A stretch of 13,754 nucleotides of DNA from a bacterium (GTDB taxonomy: Bacteria; Patescibacteriota; Minisyncoccia; UBA6257; GWB1-50-10): positions 1 through 13,754 of the forward strand of contig DAICZV010000019.1 in the NCBI GenBank assembly GCA_027310975.1, in the 5' to 3' direction. Numbering within the stretch: position 1 is the first letter of the stretch; every line of letters begins with the position of its first letter. Below, in pieces: positions 1 to 5,588 of the stretch. The notes beneath the pieces are model-generated. The model was not told the DNA's origin. It ran no database searches and was given only the letters and a program-made list of their open reading frames with translations. The position numbers and the translations under genes were made by a program.

Positions 1-807
1 ATTTTCTACTTATACGGTCCCGATTCGTATCGCCGCAAGCGGAAGCTGCGGGAGCTTTTAGCCGACTACTTTAAGAAGTACCCGACGTCCGACCTCTTAG
101 ACCTGGATTTTGAGGAGGCGGATGACGCTTGGGAAAAAGCGCGGGACTTCTTGAACCAGCCCTCCATGTTCACGCCGAGCAAGGTCTTGATCGCGCGCGA
201 GAGCGCCACGGACGCCGATGGCAAAAAATGGGCCGAGGTTCTCAAAAAATATGCCGAGGAACCGAAGACCTTCATTTTCATTTCGGATGGCGGCAAGTCC
301 GTGAAGGCCTTTGATTTTCTTCTCAAGAAGCCGGTGCGCTCACTCGCCTTTGAAGAGCTCGGCGGCGCGGAATTGAAAGCTTTCGTTTTGGATGAAGCGG
401 CGGCGCGCGAATTAAAATTCGCTCCGGAAGCGCTGCAGTTCTTTTTGGGTTTTGTTTCCAGCGCCAAAGACGCGAGCTGGAACGCCGTAAACGAACTGGA
501 GAAGATATCTTTAATGGAGCTCGCCCAGCCGATGGACCTCAAGTCGCTTCAGCCGCTCATTGAATGGAACGCCAAGACGGCGGTCTTTGAGGGCGCGCGG
601 GCGATAATGTGGAGCCGGACCAGGGCAGAAAAGCTCAAGGCCCTGGAGAAGCTTTTCATCCAAAAGGAGGCCGCGGCCTACATTTTCAATTCGCTCGGCT
701 TCGGGGCGCGGGGGAATGACGCGGTGCGCCTCGCCGACTACGACGTGAGCGTCAAAAGCGGGGGCTTGGACTATGAAGAGGCGTTGTTAGATTTTGTTTT
801 GGGGTAA
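1..807 (+). CDS. holA: DNA polymerase III delta subunit, 5' end cut by window
   Basis: Clamp-loader subunit that opens the beta sliding clamp and loads it at primed sites during chromosome replication; cytoplasmic. The reading frame is open from base 1 and gives 268 codons before TAA (805-807). It begins FYLYGPDSYRRKRKLRELL, which matches the extreme N-terminus of delta proteins (a beta-strand, a degenerate nucleotide-binding GxD/E turn, then a basic helix), so only a few residues are missing. The segment around residues 88-101 of the visible part (PKTFIFISDGGKSV) fits the delta fold, and the C-terminal third is helical as in the collar domain. At about 270 aa it is shorter than the usual 320-340. 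It is convergent with rpsT; holA beside rpsT is a common bacterial arrangement and supports the call. A candidate structured RNA begins at its stop codon. The internal ATG near 169 is not the start, because the family signature lies upstream of it. Confidence 0.85.
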   Translation: MFYLYGPDSYRRKRKLRELLADYFKKYPTSDLLDLDFEEADDAWEKARDFLNQPSMFTPSKVLIARESATDADGKKWAEVLKKYAEEPKTFIFISDGGKSVKAFDFLLKKPVRSLAFEELGGAELKAFVLDEAAARELKFAPEALQFFLGFVSSAKDASWNAVNELEKISLMELAQPMDLKSLQPLIEWNAKTAVFEGARAIMWSRTRAEKLKALEKLFIQKEAAAYIFNSLGFGARGNDAVRLADYDVSVKSGGLDYEEALLDFVLG

Positions 808-886
808 TGTGCCGCATGTCCTGCGAGGAGAGTGAGACTTGGCCAAGTGGCCCGGAGCGCTCGACGAGCGGGATATGCGGCGCATT
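806..886 (+). ncRNA. Structured RNA candidate, copy 1 (long hairpin with conserved loop)
   Basis: AATGTGCCGCATGTCC (806-821) pairs along its whole length with GGATATGCGGCGCATT (871-886), giving 16 bp with two wobbles (T810-G882 and G818-T874). The enclosed loop holds a 29-nt core (832-860): GTGAGACTTGGCCAAG, then T, then GGCCCGGAGCGC. The same core, differing at two positions, recurs in the hairpin at 5462-5542 on the other strand, where the stem sequence is unrelated. Read on the minus strand, the two wobbles here would become A-C mismatches, so the plus strand is the likely RNA sense. An intrinsic terminator follows after a few bases. The 5' arm starts inside the holA stop codon, so the RNA may be processed from holA mRNA or have its own promoter; I see no convincing promoter. 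CGCTC-GAC-GAGCG (858-870) could form a small extra hairpin. I cannot assign it to a known family. It is not SRP RNA, tmRNA or tRNA by motif. Confidence 0.6.
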
Positions 887-891
887 ACGCA

Positions 892-921
892 AGACCCGCC
901 GATGAGGCGGGTTTCTTCTTT
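892..921 (+). terminator. Rho-independent terminator after holA / RNA candidate
   Basis: ACCCGCC (894-900), loop GATGA, GGCGGGT (906-912), with possible extension by G893-T913 and A892-T914, followed by the T-rich run TTCTTCTTT. The T-run lies on the plus-strand 3' side, so it ends transcription from holA or the RNA at 806-886. Read on the minus strand the stem is followed only by CTTGCG, so it would be a weak terminator for rpsT. The T-run overlaps the rpsT stop codon. Confidence 0.7.
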
Positions 922-1174
922 ACTTCAGTTTTTTGGAAAGACGCGATTTGAGCCGGTTCGCCCTGTTCTTGTGGATGACGCCGGTCTTCACGAGCTTGTC
1001 GGCGGTCTTATAAACCTGGGCCAGGTATTTCGCGGCCTCGTCCTTCTTGCCGGCGGCGACGAGTTTTTTATAGCCCTTCAAGGCCTCGGTGAGGTTCTTT
1101 TTCCCGTTGAGGTTATGCTCCCGGCGCCGGATGCTCTGGCGGAGGGCGTTTTTGGCCGATTTCGTTATTGGCAT
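920..1174 (-). CDS. rpsT: 30S ribosomal protein S20
   Basis: Small 16S rRNA-binding protein of the 30S body. At 84 aa it matches the family length. It opens MPITKSAKNALRQSIRRREHN, the typical S20 start (K-S-A-K/R-K-A/R-x-R-Q...R-R...N), and continues with a lysine- and arginine-rich helical bundle, including LVKTGVIHKNRANRLKSRLSK near the C-terminus (HKN.A.R.KSRL is the family signature). It is the only minus-strand protein gene in the window, convergent with holA and divergent from ruvA. The ATG is at 1174-1172 with no Shine-Dalgarno. A promoter with -35 TTGACC and a weaker -10 lies close upstream and predicts a leader of only a few bases. Confidence 0.96.
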   Translation of the reverse strand: MPITKSAKNALRQSIRRREHNLNGKKNLTEALKGYKKLVAAGKKDEAAKYLAQVYKTADKLVKTGVIHKNRANRLKSRLSKKLK

Positions 1175-1183
1175 AGTGCACTC

Positions 1184-1213
1184 ATATTAACGGCAATCCG
1201 GCTTTCGGGTCAA
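1184..1213 (-). promoter_or_regulatory. Putative rpsT promoter
   Basis: On the minus strand, TTGACC (1213-1208) acts as -35 and TAATAT (1189-1184) as -10, with an 18-nt spacer. The -10 ends 9 nt before the rpsT ATG, so the transcript would have almost no leader. The -10 matches consensus at only 4 of 6 positions; shifting the frame by one gives TTAATA with a 17-nt spacer. The region overlaps the divergent ruvA promoter. Confidence 0.5.
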
Positions 1214-1225
1214 GCGCGGAGCGGC

Positions 1226-1231
1226 TATAAT
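1226..1231 (+). promoter_or_regulatory. -10 box of ruvA promoter
   Basis: Perfect TATAAT ending 11 nt before the ruvA ATG at 1243, predicting a leader of about 5 nt. The -35 position is poor (TTTCGG near 1203-1208). Only 68 nt separate ruvA and rpsT, so the two divergent promoters interleave. Confidence 0.6.
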
Positions 1232-1242
1232 GAGACCGCATT

Positions 1243-1824
1243 ATGATCTACACGCTGGAAGGCAGCTTAAAGAGTTTGGGAGATAATTTCCTGGTCCTCG
1301 GGGTTGGCGGCATCGGCTTCAAGGTTTTTACGAACAAGCAGACTCTCGCGGGACTGCCGCTCCCCGGCGAGCCGCTCTCGCTCTACTGCTTTCTCCACGT
1401 CCACGAGGACGCCCTGGACCTTTTCGGGTTCCGCGACGAGGGGGCTTTGAAGCTCTTTGAGCTTTTGAACGCCGTTTCTGGCATCGGCCCAAAGACCGCT
1501 CTCGCCATCTTGGACTTGGATACCGTGCCGAACATCATGGCCGCCATAATTGAAAAGCGGGTGGACCTCATCTCCCGGGCGCCGGGCATCGGCGAAAAAA
1601 CGGCCGGCCGCGTCGTGCTGGAGCTCCAGAACCGCATCAAACTGCCGAAGGCGAGCGCGCTTTCCCAGGCGATGGGCGTGAATGCCGAAGTGGAAGAGGC
1701 CTTGGTCGGTTTGGGATATAATCGGTCTGACGTGCGGAAGATTTTAGGCGAGATCGGTCCGGAAAAAAAGACGCTGGAAGAAAAATTGCGCGAAGCCCTC
1801 AAGATGATGGGCAGAAGGAAATAA
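1243..1824 (+). CDS. ruvA: Holliday junction branch migration protein RuvA
   Basis: Tetrameric protein that binds four-way junctions and recruits the RuvB helicase motor for recombinational repair. At 193 aa it is near the family norm of about 200. Domain I is an OB fold (1-62) ending in HVHEDALDLFGF, in which E55 and D56 sit exactly where the acidic pin of E. coli RuvA lies. Two helix-hairpin-helix motifs follow: LLNAVSGIGPKTAL (about 74-87) and LISRAPGIGEKTAGRVVLEL (about 109-128). Domain III (about 147-191) contains EEALVGLGYNRSDVRKIL, the RuvB-contacting region. The ATG follows a TATAAT box with no Shine-Dalgarno. The stop TAA (1822-1824) overlaps the next start. ruvB and ruvC are not in the window. 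Confidence 0.96.
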   Translation: MIYTLEGSLKSLGDNFLVLGVGGIGFKVFTNKQTLAGLPLPGEPLSLYCFLHVHEDALDLFGFRDEGALKLFELLNAVSGIGPKTALAILDLDTVPNIMAAIIEKRVDLISRAPGIGEKTAGRVVLELQNRIKLPKASALSQAMGVNAEVEEALVGLGYNRSDVRKILGEIGPEKKTLEEKLREALKMMGRRK

Positions 1825-3107
1825 TGGCTGACTCTTGGTCCAATACCAATAGAACTCTTGAGGGGTTTAAAAAGAACCCGATTCTTAAGCTGCTCTACAA
1901 GCTCTCTTGGGCCCCGCGCGCCTATCATTTTTCCCTAGCTCTTCTCGGGGCTGTCATCTATCGCTTCCCGAGCCGGAAGATAAAGGTGATCGGCGTCACC
2001 GGAACGAAGGGTAAAACGACGACCGTGGAGCTTATAAATGCCATATTGGAAGCCGCCGGCAAAAGGACGGCCATTCTTTCATCGCTGAGGACGAAGATCG
2101 GTGAGCGAAGCCAAAAGAATCTTTTCGGCAACACAATGCCCGGTCGCTTCTTCGTCCAAAACTTCTTCCAAGAGGCCGTTAAGGCGAAGTGCGAGTACGC
2201 GATATTGGAGGTTACTTCCCAGGGCGTGGCGCTATCGCGCCATCGGTTCATTAGGTGGCGGAGCGCCGCCATTACGAATCTGGCCCCGGAGCATATTGAA
2301 TCCCACGGTTCGTTTGAAAATTACCGGGCGGCCAAGCTCGCCTTTCTCAAGAAAGCGGCCGGGATGAAAGCGCCGATATTTTTGAACGAGAAAAACGATC
2401 ATTACGATTTTTTCCTCAAAGCTCTCGCCGGAAAAAAGATAATTCCTTTTTCTAAAGACGAAGCCGCAGATTTCGGCGCGGGGAACCCCGTCCTCCAGAG
2501 CGATTTCTACAAGGAAAACATGGCCCTGGCCTACAAAGTGACCAGAGAGTTGGGCGTATCGGAAGAGGTCATTAATAAGGCGCTTTCCGAATTCAAGGGC
2601 GTTCCGGGCCGTTTTGAGTTCGTCCAAAACAAGCCCTTTGCCGTTGTCGTGGACTATGCTCACACGCCGGATTCGCTCGCGGCAATATACAAAGCCGTGC
2701 GGCCGGAAGAGGTTTTCGGCCAGCCGGGGCGGCTTATTGCCGTCCTCGGGGCCGCCGGAGGCGGACGGGATAAATGGAAGCGGCCGGCTATGGGCGCAAT
2801 TGCCGCGGAGCATTGTGACGCATTAATCCTGACGAGCGAGGACCCCTTTGACGAGGATGACCGGGAGATCGTCCGCGAGCTGCGTTCAGGTTTTGCGGAC
2901 GCGAAAAATCCGCGGCTGAAGCCGGAGAACGTTTTTGAAGTATTAGACCGAAAAGAAGCGATAAAAAAAGCTGTCGCGCTCGCCCGGCCGGGCGACAGCG
3001 TAGTCATAACCGGCAAGGGGAGCGAGCCGTATCTGCGTGTCGCGGGCGGGGAAAAGATAGAGTGGGACGAAAAGCGGTTTGCGCTTGAGGCCCTGAAAGA
3101 AAAATAG
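1824..3107 (+). CDS. MurE-like Mur ligase lacking the N-terminal domain
   Basis: ATP-dependent Mur ligase; MurE proteins add the third residue to UDP-MurNAc-L-Ala-D-Glu in peptidoglycan synthesis. Visible motifs: P-loop VIGVTGTKGKTTT (55-67), NLAPEHIESHGSFENYRAAK (152-171, with K171 at the carbamylated-lysine position), FKGVPGRFE (257-265), VDYAHTPDSL (276-285) and GAAGGGRDKWKRPAMG (309-324). These order it as MurE rather than MurC, D or F. Two oddities stand out. Only about 55 residues precede the P-loop, against about 110 in E. coli MurE, so the UDP-binding first domain is missing; a hydrophobic stretch (about 34-47) replaces it. The diaminopimelate-recognition DNPR motif reads EDPF (339-342). 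The substrate is therefore uncertain. The start ATG overlaps the ruvA stop (TAATG) with AGAAGGA just upstream as ribosome-binding site, so it is probably translated coupled to ruvA. Length is 427 aa. Confidence 0.82.
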   Translation: MADSWSNTNRTLEGFKKNPILKLLYKLSWAPRAYHFSLALLGAVIYRFPSRKIKVIGVTGTKGKTTTVELINAILEAAGKRTAILSSLRTKIGERSQKNLFGNTMPGRFFVQNFFQEAVKAKCEYAILEVTSQGVALSRHRFIRWRSAAITNLAPEHIESHGSFENYRAAKLAFLKKAAGMKAPIFLNEKNDHYDFFLKALAGKKIIPFSKDEAADFGAGNPVLQSDFYKENMALAYKVTRELGVSEEVINKALSEFKGVPGRFEFVQNKPFAVVVDYAHTPDSLAAIYKAVRPEEVFGQPGRLIAVLGAAGGGRDKWKRPAMGAIAAEHCDALILTSEDPFDEDDREIVRELRSGFADAKNPRLKPENVFEVLDRKEAIKKAVALARPGDSVVITGKGSEPYLRVAGGEKIEWDEKRFALEALKEK

Positions 3108-3115
3108 AACGGGTC

Positions 3116-3121
3116 TATAAT
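3116..3121 (+). promoter_or_regulatory. -10 box of beta-CASP nuclease promoter
   Basis: Perfect TATAAT in the 20-nt gap between genes, ending 6 nt before the ATG at 3128. CTGAAA (3093-3098) at a 17-nt spacing is a passable -35. The predicted transcription start falls on or next to the ATG, so the mRNA would be leaderless. No Shine-Dalgarno is present. Confidence 0.6.
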
Positions 3122-3127
3122 GTCATT

Positions 3128-4483
3128 ATGAAGATTACTTTTTGCGGGGCGGCCCGGACCGTGACCGGCTCCAATTATCTTTTGGAGGAAGGGGACACGA
3201 AGATACTCGTGGACTGCGGCTTGAACCAAGGCCCGACCTACTGCGAAGACCTAAACTTTGAGCCCTTCAAGTATGACCCAAAAAGCATCCAGGCGGTTTT
3301 TGTCTCGCACGCTCACGTAGACCACATCGGCCGGTTACCTTCGCTCGTGAAGGCCGGTTTTTTAGGGACCATCTACTCCACGCCGCCGACGAAAGATTTT
3401 GCCGAACTTTTACTTTTAGATTCGGAACATCTCCTGGGCGAAGAGGCCGCGAAGCGCCACAAGCCGCCGCTTTATGAGACGCCGGACATCTTGAACGTCA
3501 TGGCTCGCTGGCAAAAGAGGAGGTATCACGAGAGCGTGAAGATCGGCCCCTTTGAGGTGGAGTTCTACGACGCCGGACATATTTTGGGTTCGGCCTCCAT
3601 TCTCGTGAAATGCGGCGGTACGAAGATGGTCTTTTCGGGCGATCTCGGCAACACCCCGGCGCCTTACATCCACCCGACGGAATACGTGCCGGGCGCCGAT
3701 TATGCCTTGGTAGAATCGGCCTATGGTGACCGCCTCCACGAGGGCGTGGACGAAAGAAAGGCGGCGCTCCGCAGCGCTATCCGGGATACGGTCAAAAGCG
3801 GCGGGGTCTTGATGGTCCCCGCTTTCGCAATGGAGCGGACACAGGACCTGCTTTACGAACTAAACTCGCTGGTTGAAAGCGGAGAAATACCGAGGGTGCC
3901 GGTCTTCGTTGACAGTCCCCTGGCCATCAAGCTCACCGCCGTCTACCAGAAGTACGCCGCTAGTACCGCTTACTTCAACAGCGAAGCGGTGGGACTCATG
4001 CGGCAAGGGGACGCCATATTTGATTTCCCCGGACTGCATATGACCTTGACCAAAGAACAGTCCAAAGAGATAAACGACGCGCCGGGGCCGAAGGTAGTGA
4101 TCGCCGGCGCCGGCATGATGAATGGCGGACGCATCCTTCACCACGCGATGCGCTATCTGCCGGACCCGAAGAGCACGCTCCTCGTCGTCGGCTACCAAGC
4201 CCAGGGTTCGCTGGGGCAAAGATTGGTTTCCGGCGAAAAGAGCGTGAAGATATTCGGGGAAGAAGTGACGGTACGCGCCAAGATATTAAATATCAGCGGA
4301 TATTCGGCTCACGCCGACCAGGCCGGCCTGGTAAAATGGGTGCGCGAGATCGGTCCGTCGCTCAAAAAGCTTTTTGTTTGCCAAGGCGACGAAGAAAGTG
4401 AACTGGCTTTGGCGGAGAAGATAAAAAGCGAACTCAAGCTGGACGTCGCCGTGCCTTCTTTGGGCGATGAAACGGTGATATAA
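3128..4483 (+). CDS. Metallo-beta-lactamase/beta-CASP RNA-processing nuclease (YSH1/CPSF73-like)
   Basis: Predicted zinc-dependent ribonuclease of the bacterial and archaeal CPSF73-like group (RNA exonuclease/endonuclease; COG1236 type), cytoplasmic. At 451 aa it is the usual length. Metallo-beta-lactamase motifs: D29 in ILVDCG, HAHVDHIG (61-68), GHILGSAS (150-157), SGDLG (170-174). The beta-CASP insertion carries VESAYGDR (195-202), PAFAMERTQ (231-239), VDSPLA (261-266) and GAGMMNGGRILHH (317-329). SGYSAHAD (390-397) is the usual post-insertion motif. The last histidine of the family (normally HGE or HGEPE near the C-terminus) appears as CQGDEE, with Q419 at the histidine position, which may alter zinc binding. 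The start is set by the leaderless-type promoter at 3116. Its stop codon TAA lies inside the next promoter's TATAAT. Confidence 0.9.
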   Translation: MKITFCGAARTVTGSNYLLEEGDTKILVDCGLNQGPTYCEDLNFEPFKYDPKSIQAVFVSHAHVDHIGRLPSLVKAGFLGTIYSTPPTKDFAELLLLDSEHLLGEEAAKRHKPPLYETPDILNVMARWQKRRYHESVKIGPFEVEFYDAGHILGSASILVKCGGTKMVFSGDLGNTPAPYIHPTEYVPGADYALVESAYGDRLHEGVDERKAALRSAIRDTVKSGGVLMVPAFAMERTQDLLYELNSLVESGEIPRVPVFVDSPLAIKLTAVYQKYAASTAYFNSEAVGLMRQGDAIFDFPGLHMTLTKEQSKEINDAPGPKVVIAGAGMMNGGRILHHAMRYLPDPKSTLLVVGYQAQGSLGQRLVSGEKSVKIFGEEVTVRAKILNISGYSAHADQAGLVKWVREIGPSLKKLFVCQGDEESELALAEKIKSELKLDVAVPSLGDETVI

Positions 4484-4484
4484 T
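4479..4484 (+). promoter_or_regulatory. -10 box of LOG-family gene promoter, overlapping the upstream stop codon
   Basis: TATAAT at 4479-4484 contains the TAA stop of the preceding gene (4481-4483) and ends 6 nt before the ATG at 4491, the same spacing as at 3116. No convincing -35 (TTCTTT near 4456). It predicts a leaderless mRNA. Confidence 0.5.
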
Positions 4485-4490
4485 CAGCGT

Positions 4491-5123
4491 ATGCCCACCA
4501 GAAAAAAGCAGAGTAATTTATTGAGCGGCCATAATCACGACCACGTTTATCATTTGCGCCACAAAATTTGCGTCTCCGGCGCGGCCGAGACCGGCCATTG
4601 CACCAAGGGGACTTTGGAAAAAGCGGAGGAGCTCGGTGCGGAAATCGCGCGGCGCGGTCACATTCTCGTGACGGGCGCGACCATCGGTGTTCCGTATTTT
4701 GCCGCGAAGGGCGCGAAGGAAGCAGGCGGTATCGTCATCGGCCTTTCTCCCGCCTCATCCAAGATGGCCCACGTGAAGACGTACCATCTGCCACTGGATT
4801 ACCACGACGTCATCGTTTACACCGGCTTTGATTATTCCGGCCGGAATCTTCTGCTCACCCGCGCGGCCGACGCCGTTATTACGATTTGCGGCCGCACCGG
4901 AACGCTCAACGAATTTACAATCGCCTTTGAGGATCATAAGCCCATCGGCGTCCTGGAAGGGACCGGCGGGACGGCGGATATGATCCGCGGCATCCTGGAG
5001 AACGCCCATCGGGGCCTTGGAACCGTTGTTTTTGACGACGAGCCGTCGCGCTTGCTGGACAAGGTGGAGAAGCTCATCAAGGAAGAAGAGACCAAAAACG
5101 GCGTTAAAGGGAAGATAGTTTAA
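4491..5123 (+). CDS. LOG/SLOG-family Rossmann protein (TIGR00725/DprA-related type)
   Basis: 210-aa protein of the SLOG superfamily, which includes LOG-type nucleotide phosphoribohydrolases and the TIGR00725 family of unknown role. After a variable, His-rich 24-residue N-terminus comes the first Rossmann strand KICVSGAAET (25-34), then HILVTGATIGVPYFAAKGAKEAGG (57-80), YSGRNLLLTRAADAVITICG (115-134) and GRTGTLNEFTIAFE (134-147). The last segment corresponds to the PGGxGTxxE motif but reads CGRTGTLNE, with Arg in place of the third position glycine, so LOG catalytic activity should not be assumed. R118 lies where the conserved Arg before that motif is expected and E141 is kept. It sits 7 nt after the beta-CASP gene with its own -10 box. 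The product is probably cytoplasmic; the substrate is unknown. Confidence 0.75.
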   Translation: MPTRKKQSNLLSGHNHDHVYHLRHKICVSGAAETGHCTKGTLEKAEELGAEIARRGHILVTGATIGVPYFAAKGAKEAGGIVIGLSPASSKMAHVKTYHLPLDYHDVIVYTGFDYSGRNLLLTRAADAVITICGRTGTLNEFTIAFEDHKPIGVLEGTGGTADMIRGILENAHRGLGTVVFDDEPSRLLDKVEKLIKEEETKNGVKGKIV

Positions 5124-5153
5124 AGGTCGGGCGAAAAACATCGTCAAAGATCC

Positions 5154-5444
5154 ATGTTCAATTTCTTCAAATCCAAGAGCAATAACGGGAAAAAGGCGGA
5201 AAAGCCCATCGGCTTTGTGACGCATTTCTACGGCGGTATTGAGGTGGCGATAGTCAAATTCAGCGTTCCGGTCGCGATCGGCACGAAACTCCATTTCAAG
5301 GGTGCTACCACGGATTTCACCGATACGGTGCGGTCCATCCAATACGACCACCAGGCGATAGAGGAGGCGAAAAAAGGCCAGGAGGTCGGGATAAAAGTGA
5401 AGGATAAGGTGCGCGAAGGCGACGAGGTGTACTTAGCGGCTTAG
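5154..5444 (+). CDS. Small single-domain protein resembling translation-factor (EF-Tu) domain 2
   Basis: 96 aa. After a basic, low-complexity start (FKSKSNNGKKAEK) comes a beta-barrel-like sequence: IGFVTHFYGGIEVAIVKFS, then VAIGTKLHFKG, TTDFTDTVRSIQYD, EEAKKGQEVGIKVKDKVREGDEVYLA. The pattern (x-G-x-V-T-H-F/Y, G-D/T-x-L/I-H-F/I-K-G, T-D-F-T-x-x-V-x-S, A-x-x-G-x-x-V-G-I-K-V, V-R-x-x-D-x-V-Y) matches the stand-alone elongation-factor-like proteins found in CPR bacteria and archaea, related to domain 2 of EF-Tu and the C-terminal domain of U32 peptidases. It has no GTPase domain. The function is unknown and RNA or tRNA contact is only a guess. It lies 30 nt after the LOG-like gene, probably in the same transcript; no clear ribosome-binding site is seen. 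Confidence 0.7.
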   Translation: MFNFFKSKSNNGKKAEKPIGFVTHFYGGIEVAIVKFSVPVAIGTKLHFKGATTDFTDTVRSIQYDHQAIEEAKKGQEVGIKVKDKVREGDEVYLAA

Positions 5445-5461
5445 CCCCTTCATGATTAGCC

Positions 5462-5542
5462 AAAGTCCGGCAAGCCCACAAAAGTGTGCGCTCCGGGCCG
5501 CTTGGCCAAGTCTTACCCACTTTTATGGGCTCGCCGGACTTT
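5462..5542 (-). ncRNA. Structured RNA candidate, copy 2 (25-bp stem, conserved loop)
   Basis: In the 144-nt gap 5445-5588. Read on the minus strand, the 25 bases complementary to 5518-5542 pair continuously with the 25 bases complementary to 5462-5486, with only two G-U wobbles. On the plus strand these two become A-C and C-A mismatches (5472/5532 and 5479/5525), so the minus strand is the likely RNA sense. The 31-nt terminal loop carries GTAAGACTTGGCCAAG, then C, then GGCCCGGAGCGC, 27 of 29 identical to the loop at 832-860. The stems of the two copies share no sequence. Here I see no U-run terminator on the minus-strand 3' side and no clear promoter. On the plus strand the same hairpin (23 of 25 pairs), followed by TTTATT, could attenuate read-through into the permease. 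No protein product fits this stretch. Confidence 0.6.
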
Positions 5543-5588
5543 ATTCGAGTCGGGAACAAGCCGCTCATTGGTGGTGGTTATAAAAGGA

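Noticed and set aside
811..881. Possible tRNA: 7-bp acceptor-like GCCGCAT/ATGCGGC and a Ser/Leu-like D-arm sequence GGCCAAGTGG
   Set aside because: No T loop (TTCRANY), no anticodon arm, and pairing continues well beyond 7 bp in both directions as one long helix. The D-arm-like string is part of the loop shared with 5488-5516.
839..1246. 135-codon open frame on the plus strand
   Set aside because: It lies antisense to rpsT, crosses the RNA hairpin and the terminator, and its product resembles no family.
2970..2999. GC-rich hairpin GCTGTCGC...GCGACAGC inside the MurE-like gene
   Set aside because: It is fully coding (AVALARPGDSV), has no T-run and no second copy, and is probably incidental to codon choice in a GC-rich gene.
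5484..5588. N-terminal extension of the permease from GTG at 5484
   Set aside because: The extension is translated from the hairpin element, and the family motif GTILGAGIFSLPY begins 13 residues after the ATG at 5589, as expected for these permeases.
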